NCBI GenBank assembly: GCA_021299265.1
Contig: JAJTGP010000018.1
Coordinates: forward strand, 1-32,059
Origin: Hyphomonadaceae bacterium
GTDB taxonomy: Bacteria; Pseudomonadota; Alphaproteobacteria; Caulobacterales; Aquidulcibacteraceae
DNA length: 32,059 nt
Reading direction: 5' to 3'
The translations under genes and the position numbers were made by a program. The notes below the pieces were generated by a model. The model was given only the letters and a program-made list of their open reading frames with translations. It did no database searches and was not told the DNA's origin. Positions 1 to 5,399 of this stretch are shown one piece after another; positions within the stretch are counted from its first letter, which is position 1; every line of letters begins with the position of its first letter.

Positions 1-62
1 CCACCATGCGCCTGAAAAATACGCTTGGCCAAATCTAACCCAATTATGCTAACCTCTTCCAC
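1..62 (-). CDS. IS110-family transposase, N-terminal fragment (runs off the window)
   Basis: Reading the minus strand from a GTG at 62-60, the frame gives VEEVSIIGLDLAKRIFQAHG and then leaves the window. The pattern I-G-L-D-L-A-K-x-x-F-Q-x-H-G is the start of the DEDD catalytic domain of IS110/IS1111 transposases, where the Asp is the first acidic active-site residue. A strong Shine-Dalgarno AAGGAGG (74-68) sits five bases before the GTG, which supports this start. Only 20 codons are visible, so whether the element is intact cannot be told. These enzymes recombine DNA guided by a structured bridge RNA encoded in the element's own noncoding end. The family call is from motif recognition and is fairly secure despite the short length. 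Confidence 0.82.
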   Translation of the reverse strand, partial: MEEVSIIGLDLAKRIFQAHG

Positions 63-518
63 GGACGCCTCCTTCGTATGTGACTCCAACAATCCACATA
101 CTGGCACATAGATGCCGTCAGGAAGCGTCCACCCCATCATTCCAAGTGGAAACAATCAAACCCAAGACTGCAGCCAACGAAAATGGTGCATTCCTTACGG
201 AATGTAATCTACGATCGGCGCGTCAGCGAATGTCGGCTTTCAAGCAACCACCAACCTACCCCAAACGGCAACCCCTGGCGCAAAGCCGCCCCAAAGCCTA
301 ACGTGGAAATAGATGATTATCCATGTAGGGCAGCGTACGGCGGTCTTAAGAGCCGGACCTATGTCGACGGTTCTGCGCAGGGAACATTTCTCAAAGGTGG
401 TTGCCCGCCAAATTGGCCAACCAGTGGCCGCCTTACAGTGCCTCCTATTCCCTCGCGCCAGCACGCACCCCAGATGAGACCCAATCGGCACCGTGCTGAT
501 CACCAGAGGGAAACTCAT
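63..518. other. Noncoding stretch upstream of IS110 transposase; probable IS left end plus flank
   Basis: No convincing gene is seen here. The part next to the transposase start should belong to the left end of the IS110 element, which in IS110-group elements carries the bridge RNA; the exact IS boundary cannot be placed without the other end. A good hairpin lies at 187-206 (stem TGCATTCC/GGAATGTA with loop TTAC, one G-T pair). The stretch from about 240 to 500 has open frames on both strands without recognisable protein features or ribosome sites. It ends at the Shine-Dalgarno AGAGGG (505-510) of the nitroreductase. Confidence 0.5.
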
Positions 519-1151
519 ATGCTAATCGATCAGCTCAAGTGGCGCTACGCAACCAAGAAAATGGACCCGAGCAAAAAAGTCGCTGAAGACAAGATTGCGG
601 CGATCCTTGAAGCCATTCGTCTCACGCCAACTTCGAGCGGTTTGCGGCCTTACGAAGTGATCCTCGTCACCAATCCAGAAGTCCGCGCCCAAATCCAAGC
701 TGCCGCTTGGAACCAAGCCCAGATTACCGAAGGCTCCCACGTGTTGGTTTTCGCAGCCTGGGACAATTATACGGCTGACCGCATCAACCACATGTTTGAC
801 CTGACCAATGAAATCCGCGGCTTTAAAAACGATGGCTGGGAAAATTATCGCAACATGCTGCTGGCGACTTATCCACAGCGCGATGCGGAGGCAAATTATC
901 AGCATGCTGCCCGTCAGGCCTATATTGGCGTCGGTGTAGCCATGGTTGCGGCTGCCGAAGCGGAAGTGGACGCCACCCCCATGGAGGGCTTTGACCCAAC
1001 AGCTGTCGACAAGATTTTGGGTCTGGCTGAGCGCGGCCTGCGCAGCGTGGTTATCATCCCGCTTGGCTATCGCCAAGAAGAAGGCGATTGGCTGGTAAAT
1101 CTGACAAAAGTGCGCCGTCCGACGGCCGATTTTGTGACTGAAGTCCGTTAA
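519..1151 (+). CDS. NAD(P)H-dependent nitroreductase, NfsB-like
   Basis: A 210-residue protein of the FMN-dependent nitroreductase family, which reduces nitro compounds or quinones with NAD(P)H as a cytoplasmic homodimer. The N-terminus MLIDQLKWRYATKK, the stretch LTPTSSGLRPYEVILV (FMN-contacting arm), the segment AAAEAEVDATPMEGFDP and the C-terminal GLRSVVIIPLGYR are all typical of NfsB/YdgI relatives, and the length fits the family. ATG at 519 is chosen because AGAGGG lies eight bases upstream and homology begins exactly there; the frame stays open back to 183 but that part has no family resemblance. It stands alone between the IS110 end and a tRNA, so context gives no substrate. No terminator directly follows the gene; the first one downstream is at 1266-1297. 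Confidence 0.88.
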   Translation: MLIDQLKWRYATKKMDPSKKVAEDKIAAILEAIRLTPTSSGLRPYEVILVTNPEVRAQIQAAAWNQAQITEGSHVLVFAAWDNYTADRINHMFDLTNEIRGFKNDGWENYRNMLLATYPQRDAEANYQHAARQAYIGVGVAMVAAAEAEVDATPMEGFDPTAVDKILGLAERGLRSVVIIPLGYRQEEGDWLVNLTKVRRPTADFVTEVR

Positions 1152-1187
1152 TTTAGCCCAAGGCCATACCCATCAGTAACAACGATA

Positions 1188-1202
1188 TTAACCGAACATT
1201 AA
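1188..1202 (+). promoter_or_regulatory. CtrA-type binding site
   Basis: The sequence TTAACCGAACATTAA is a perfect TTAA-N7-TTAA box, the consensus of the cell-cycle regulator CtrA in Caulobacter and relatives; the first half even has the favoured TTAACC. It overlaps the place where a -35 would sit for the -10-like TATTAA at 1214-1219, the usual geometry for CtrA-activated promoters. The predicted start near 1226 coincides with the beginning of a UUCG hairpin and a short terminated transcript. Binding is inferred from sequence only. Confidence 0.6.
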
Positions 1203-1225
1203 GGTTAGAATCATATTAACTGTCC

Positions 1226-1297
1226 TTGTCTTCTTCGGAAGACACCCCACCATACCCGATCTTAACGGGGGGCCTGCAACGGCTCCCCGCTTTTTTT
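1226..1297 (+). ncRNA. Putative CtrA-controlled small RNA, about 70 nt
   Basis: Between a CtrA-type promoter and a strong terminator lies a stretch without an ORF that folds well. A perfect 6-bp stem GTCTTC/GAAGAC closes a UUCG tetraloop at 1228-1243, starting almost at the predicted transcription start. A C-rich single-stranded segment ACCCCACCATACCC follows, which could pair with G-rich ribosome binding sites, and the RNA would end in the GC-rich terminator stem. No known RNA family was recognised. The alternative is that this is only a leader or 3' region, but the nearest upstream gene ends 75 bases earlier and the tRNA downstream has its own promoter. Confidence 0.45.
1266..1297 (+). terminator. 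Rho-independent terminator
   Basis: A 9-bp stem CGGGGGGCC/GGCTCCCCG (one G-T pair) with the 6-base loop TGCAAC is followed by C and seven T. It would end the putative small RNA and any read-through from the nitroreductase gene, and isolates the tRNA-Asn promoter downstream. Confidence 0.82.
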
Positions 1298-1367
1298 GGG
1301 CCCTTGGTTTTTGGATGCCTTGGATGTCTTGATCTGCAGCTTGCTGCAATCAAACCGCATCAAAGGC

Positions 1368-1395
1368 TTGCACGATCCGAAGGTGGCGGTATAAG
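1368..1395 (+). promoter_or_regulatory. Sigma-70 type promoter of tRNA-Asn
   Basis: TTGCAC (1368-1373) and TATAAG (1390-1395) are separated by 16 bases. The expected transcription start is near 1402, ten bases before the mature tRNA 5' end, which is the usual arrangement for a stand-alone tRNA gene. Confidence 0.6.
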
Positions 1396-1411
1396 GCGCG
1401 CCTTCAAGTGT

Positions 1412-1487
1412 TCCCCGATAGCTCAGTTGGTAGAGCAAGCGACTGTTAATCGCTTTGTCGTAGGTTCGAGCCCTACTCGGGGAGCCA
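1412..1487 (+). tRNA. tRNA-Asn (anticodon GTT)
   Basis: A complete cloverleaf is visible: acceptor stem TCCCCGA/TCGGGGA, D arm containing AGCTCAGTTGGTAGAGC, anticodon stem AGCGA/TCGCT enclosing the loop CTGTTAA with anticodon GTT at 1445-1447, T arm with GTTCGAG, discriminator G at 1484 and an encoded CCA at 1485-1487. It decodes AAC and AAU. Transcribed from its own promoter just upstream, convergent with the ABC transporter gene. Confidence 0.97.
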
Positions 1488-1544
1488 CTTTCCTCCACTC
1501 CCAAAATTGCAACACTGGACGCCCGCCAAGGGTGCGACTTGCCT

Positions 1545-3362
1545 CTAGGCCGGCTCTGCATTCATGCGGGCCTGCATTTCCCACAATTCGGCATAGACCG
1601 CGCCTTTGGCCAAAAGCGCATCATGGGTGCCGCGCTCCGCGACTTGGCCGTCGGCCAGCACAATGATCTCGTCGGCATCGGCGACCGTCGACAGGCGGTG
1701 GGCGACCACGAGTGTCGTGCGGCCCTTGGCGGCATCTTCTAAGGCCTCGCGCACTTCAGCTTCGGTGACTGAGTCGAGGCTGGAAGTGGCTTCATCCAGA
1801 ACAAGGATCGGAGGATTCTTCAACAAAGCGCGGGCAATGCCAACGCGCTGACGCTCGCCACCCGACAGCTTTAAGCCACGCTCCCCCACTTTGGTTGCCA
1901 GCCCCATGGGTGCGGCCGCGATCAGGCCCTCTAGGCGGGCCATTTTGGCAGCCTGTTCAATTTCTTCTTGCGAGGCATCTGGGCGGCCGTAGGCGATATT
2001 ATAGGCCAAGGTGTCGTTGAACAGCACGACGTCCTGCGGCACGAGGCCAATGGCCGCACGGACACTTTCTTGGGTCACATCGCGCAAGTCTTGGCCATCA
2101 ATGCGCACGGCACCAGCTTGGGGGTCATAAAAGCGGAACAGCAAGCGCACAATGGTAGACTTACCCGAGCCAGACGGGCCGACAATCGCCACAGTCTTGC
2201 CCGTGGGGATAGTGAAGGACACATCTGACAGCCCCGCATGGCGGCCATCATGCACAAAGGCGACGCGATCAAATTGCACCTCACCTTTACTGACGTTCAA
2301 GGCGGGCGCGGCTGGCTTGTCAGCAATATCGGGCACTTCATCGAGCAGTGCATACATGGCTTCCATATCGATGGAGCTTTGTTTGATCTCGCGCCAAGCA
2401 AAGCCCAAGATATTCAGCGGCCCATAGAGGTTCAGCATCACCAATGTGACGGCGGCAATATCCCCTGCCCCCATCGTCCCGCGTGAGATCGCATAGCCGG
2501 CAGCCGCCACCATCGCAGCAAGGCCGAGGTTCTGGATAAAGCCTTGGGCGGCATTGAGGCCCTGTAAGGTCGCGTTAGATTGAACCGAAGCACGGGCATA
2601 AGTTCTCACCGCCTGATTATAACGCTCTGTCTCGCGCGCTTCGGCGGCAAAGGCCTTGACGGTCTCGAAATTCATCAAGGAATCGACCGCCCGCCCCGTT
2701 GCTTCGCTATCGGCGTCATTCATGTCGCGACGATATTGCAGGCGCCATTCGGTAATCGCCAAGGTGATGATCGTATAAACCACGACGGTCGATGCCGCGA
2801 TCATGGCAAAGAACCAGCCGTAACGTACACCCAAGACCACTGCGGCCATCACCAGCTCAATCAAGGTTGGTCCGATGTTGAAGGCGACAAAGCGGGTTAG
2901 AAAGTCGATGGCGCGAACCCCGCGCTCAATCGTCCGCCAAACAGCCCCCGTACGTTTAGACTGATGGAAGCGGATCCCAAGGGCATGGACATGTCCGAAA
3001 ACAGCAACCCCTGCCCGCCTTTGGGCTTCTTCGCTCACGGGCTGGAAAATCGTGTCGCGCAATTGCGGCGCTCCAGAGCCCAAAAAGCGCATCAAGGCCC
3101 AAGCACCAATCGCCATCAGAAACACGCTGTCCCATGACGGATTGCTGCCGCTCGTGAGGCCATTGACCGCATCGGCGAGCACCAAAGGCGCACCCACGAT
3201 GAAAACCTTGGAAATCAGGGTCAGCCCCAATGCCAACCCGACCCGCACGCGTAGCTCGGTTGTATCCAGTCCACCGATCAATCGAACCAAGCGCGACAAG
3301 GCCCGCCCTATTGGTGATATCTCATTGGCTGCGTCGGCAGCGGTGCGTTCGCCTTTTCTCAT
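1545..3362 (-). CDS. Atm1-type ABC exporter (fused membrane and ATPase domains)
   Basis: A half-size ABC exporter of about 605 residues, one transmembrane domain followed by one nucleotide-binding domain, acting as a homodimer in the inner membrane. The N-terminal half has six hydrophobic helices (for example the stretches around VGLALGLTLISKVFIV and LIELVMAAVVLGV). The ATPase part has Walker A GPSGSGKST (about 395-403), Q-loop LVPQD, signature LSGGERQR (about 499) and Walker B ILVLDEATSSLD (about 519). The overall sequence, including FHQSKRTGAVWRTIERG and VDSLMNFETVKAF, matches the Atm1/HMT1 group, which exports glutathione conjugates or a sulfur precursor. ATG at 3362 is preferred; a TTG at 3434 would extend the frame with a sequence unlike the family. 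It is divergent from the LOG gene. Confidence 0.9.
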   Translation of the reverse strand: MRKGERTAADAANEISPIGRALSRLVRLIGGLDTTELRVRVGLALGLTLISKVFIVGAPLVLADAVNGLTSGSNPSWDSVFLMAIGAWALMRFLGSGAPQLRDTIFQPVSEEAQRRAGVAVFGHVHALGIRFHQSKRTGAVWRTIERGVRAIDFLTRFVAFNIGPTLIELVMAAVVLGVRYGWFFAMIAASTVVVYTIITLAITEWRLQYRRDMNDADSEATGRAVDSLMNFETVKAFAAEARETERYNQAVRTYARASVQSNATLQGLNAAQGFIQNLGLAAMVAAAGYAISRGTMGAGDIAAVTLVMLNLYGPLNILGFAWREIKQSSIDMEAMYALLDEVPDIADKPAAPALNVSKGEVQFDRVAFVHDGRHAGLSDVSFTIPTGKTVAIVGPSGSGKSTIVRLLFRFYDPQAGAVRIDGQDLRDVTQESVRAAIGLVPQDVVLFNDTLAYNIAYGRPDASQEEIEQAAKMARLEGLIAAAPMGLATKVGERGLKLSGGERQRVGIARALLKNPPILVLDEATSSLDSVTEAEVREALEDAAKGRTTLVVAHRLSTVADADEIIVLADGQVAERGTHDALLAKGAVYAELWEMQARMNAEPA

Positions 3363-3525
3363 AAAGAGCACATAGGCAATGTTGCGTCCGATTGAACAGC
3401 CCAAATGTATTTGCTGGCAAGCCTTGATGCACAATTGTCAGGAAACATGCATATAGCGCTCGCAAAATCATGTGCCGCACCAACCGAGTCGCGTGCACGT
3501 GTCAGAACGGCTTAAGGAGCAGGGC

Positions 3526-4080
3526 ATGAGCAAACTGAAATCTGTCTGTGTCTATTGTGGTTCTTCCAACCTTGTGGACCCAGCTTACCTTGAGCTTGCC
3601 ACCCTGATGGGCCAAGCAATTGCTAAGCGCGGCATTCGCCTCGTCTATGGCGGCGGCAATGTCGGCCTGATGGGCGCTTCCTCCCGGGCGGCCCATGAAG
3701 CCGGTGGCGAAGTCTTGGGGATCATGCCGCACTTTTTGACCAAATGGGAAAAACCCAATCCAGCTTTTGAAACGCGGATGGTGGAGACCATGCACGAGCG
3801 TAAATGGGGCCTGTTTGCAGAATCCGACGCTTTCATCGTTCTGCCCGGCGGCATCGGCACCTTGGAAGAAGTGGTTGAGACCCTGTCGTGGCAACGCCTC
3901 GAACTCCACTGCAAGCCCGTTGTGTTCGTTGGGCGGGCGTTCTGGCAACCCTTTGTCGATCTGATTGAGGCAACCATTGTCACCAAATTCACGCCCGAGG
4001 CGTTCCGCAATTCCTTCTTTTGCGTGGACACACCAGAAGAAGCGTTGGATGGTTTAGCCGCCGCTCAAAGCAAGGCTTAA
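3526..4080 (+). CDS. LOG family protein, cytokinin riboside 5'-monophosphate phosphoribohydrolase type
   Basis: A 184-residue cytoplasmic protein of the LOG (Lonely guy) family, Rossmann-fold enzymes that split nucleoside 5'-monophosphates into base and ribose phosphate. It shows the start SVCVYCGSSN, the loop YGGGNVGLMG (about 41-50), and the family signature PGGIGTLEE (107-115), preceded by METMHERKWGL. ATG at 3526 follows AAGGAG at 3514-3519 with six bases between, while the frame open back to 3472 adds 18 unlike residues. Length and motifs are standard for bacterial LOG proteins. The real substrate (cytokinin or a general nucleotide such as AMP) cannot be read from the sequence. Divergent from the Atm1-type exporter. 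Confidence 0.93.
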   Translation: MSKLKSVCVYCGSSNLVDPAYLELATLMGQAIAKRGIRLVYGGGNVGLMGASSRAAHEAGGEVLGIMPHFLTKWEKPNPAFETRMVETMHERKWGLFAESDAFIVLPGGIGTLEEVVETLSWQRLELHCKPVVFVGRAFWQPFVDLIEATIVTKFTPEAFRNSFFCVDTPEEALDGLAAAQSKA

Positions 4081-4604
4081 CGCCCCTCTTACCGCAGTCG
4101 AAATCCGCCGCTTTTGGACGTCGCCAGAACATGGCGCGCCGGCCTTCGCGAGCGTGCTCAGCCACGGCCAAACTATCCCGCGAAAATCAGAAATACGTTA
4201 AAGTAAATTTGAGTATATTTTTCCTACATTGCGATTCAATTTTACCACAAATAAACTTAAAATTTTATATTATGCAATTTACAGGGGAAATTGGCGAATT
4301 TTTAACGTCTAAGGCATTGAATTTATGATTATTTTAATCGTTAACTGTAATTGAATATTTATTTCGAATTTGATTCGTTTTATTCTTTGTACAGCAACAA
4401 AGTAAACACATTACTTTTTGGTATAAAGACCAAGTCAATCCTTAAAATGCCCTCCTTTGCGGGGTGCTTGAAAAGGGTGATCTGGAACAAAGCCAAGCGA
4501 TCTTTCTAGGGCCATGAATGGCTCGCCTGAGGTCGAAAGGGGTGTGTGATCTTGGGAGCATGAGCGCCAGCCGCAAAGCAGCTGGAGAATGAGGCTGTGG
4601 GTTG
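4081..4604. other. AT-rich gap upstream of the TetR array
   Basis: No gene is supported over these 524 bases. From about 4190 to 4440 the composition turns strongly AT-rich, unlike the rest of the window, which suits a promoter/operator region or a junction of acquired DNA. It contains two perfect inverted repeats: CGAAT-TTG-ATTCG (4365-4377) and AAAGTAA-ACACA-TTACTTT (4399-4417), the latter just before a TATAAA at 4422-4427. No clear -35/-10 pair with standard spacing was found. Confidence 0.6.
4399..4417. promoter_or_regulatory. Candidate operator palindrome upstream of the TetR array
   Basis: AAAGTAA-ACACA-TTACTTT is a perfect 7-5-7 inverted repeat, a size and symmetry typical of TetR-family operators. 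It lies four bases before a TATAAA (4422-4427) that could serve as a -10. It is about 190 bases upstream of the first unit. The same sequence was not found by eye before the other three ORFs. Low confidence, since AT-rich DNA yields palindromes by chance. Confidence 0.3.
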
Positions 4605-5399
4605 ATGAAGATGGAAAATTTTACCTTCAAGCTAAGTGAGGCTGAGAGCCTTGGCGGATCCGTCGCTGTTTCTCCCGGCCACGCCTCCGACGGCGGACTG
4701 TTTTTCGAGAACAAGATTCGACGCTACCTCAAGGCTGCCGTGCGCCGTCATGATACTGCGGCCCGCCTCTACCGTACGCTTGCAAGTGTTTTGCAGGAAT
4801 GGACCGAGGTCGGCTATTTAAAGGGACAAGTGTCCAGCATCGCCAATCGGGCCGGCATGTCGACGGCAACCCTTTACCGCGACTTCCCGGACAAATCTTT
4901 TCTATTTTGCGAGGCCCTCAAATTTGGGCAGGCAATCCTGATTGAAGCGCTTTCGACTTATCCTAAGCACCCAAACCCAATCCTGGATTTGACAGGCATG
5001 CTGTGCAACCACGCAGAAACGCTCGCCCAGCCCGCCCCCCAGCAAATGTTGCTGGCTCAACGCTTGATGCTACTGGAGCCTGAATTGCAAAGCGCCGTCA
5101 GTGCGATTGCCGCCGAGAGTCATGAAAAGCTGAAACAGGTTTGGCACGAAAAAATCCAAGAGCTAATCTCGAGCGATTGGATCAAGATCGACCACTTAGA
5201 ATGGCAACGTTGTCGCCTCGTTGGCGCTTTAGAGGCGCGGACCTTTGGTTGGTTCATGATGGGCCATGCGCCGCGTAGCCCGGCCATTAGCTGGGAGCAC
5301 GATGCACACCAAGTCGTGCAAGATTTCTTCAGGCTCTATGGCACCGAGAAATTTGAAGAACATCGTCGCCTCTATAATTGGGATTGGGGGCTGGTGTGA
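4605..5399 (+). CDS. TetR-like regulator, single unit (A1) of the array
   Basis: A single-unit protein of 264 residues. After a poorly conserved lead of about 35 residues comes the A-type block RRHDTAARLYRTLASVLQEW, then the TetR helix-turn-helix SSIANRAGMSTATLYRDFPDK (about 77-97), then an all-helical ligand-type domain ending in LYGTEKFEEHRRLYNWDWG. ATG at 4605 is chosen with GAGG at 4591-4594; TTG at 4602 and ATG at 4611 are alternatives. It is the only stand-alone unit of the eight. Its stop codon overlaps the GTG start of the next ORF as GTGA, so the two are probably made together, in place of the covalent A-B fusion seen in the later pairs. Ligand and target genes are unknown. Confidence 0.88.
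   Translation: MKMENFTFKLSEAESLGGSVAVSPGHASDGGLFFENKIRRYLKAAVRRHDTAARLYRTLASVLQEWTEVGYLKGQVSSIANRAGMSTATLYRDFPDKSFLFCEALKFGQAILIEALSTYPKHPNPILDLTGMLCNHAETLAQPAPQQMLLAQRLMLLEPELQSAVSAIAAESHEKLKQVWHEKIQELISSDWIKIDHLEWQRCRLVGALEARTFGWFMMGHAPRSPAISWEHDAHQVVQDFFRLYGTEKFEEHRRLYNWDWGLV

Noticed and set aside
183-518. Upstream extension of the nitroreductase frame by 112 codons
   Set aside because: No family resemblance, and a good ribosome site plus the homology start point to ATG 519.
240-518. Minus-strand frame of 92 codons before the nitroreductase
   Set aside because: No ribosome site, no recognisable domain, and unusual residue composition (many Arg, Trp and Cys), typical of a chance frame.
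4190-4440. CtrA box in the AT-rich gap (TTAA-AGTAAAT-TTGA near 4198)
   Set aside because: One half-site deviates and AT-rich sequence gives such matches by chance.
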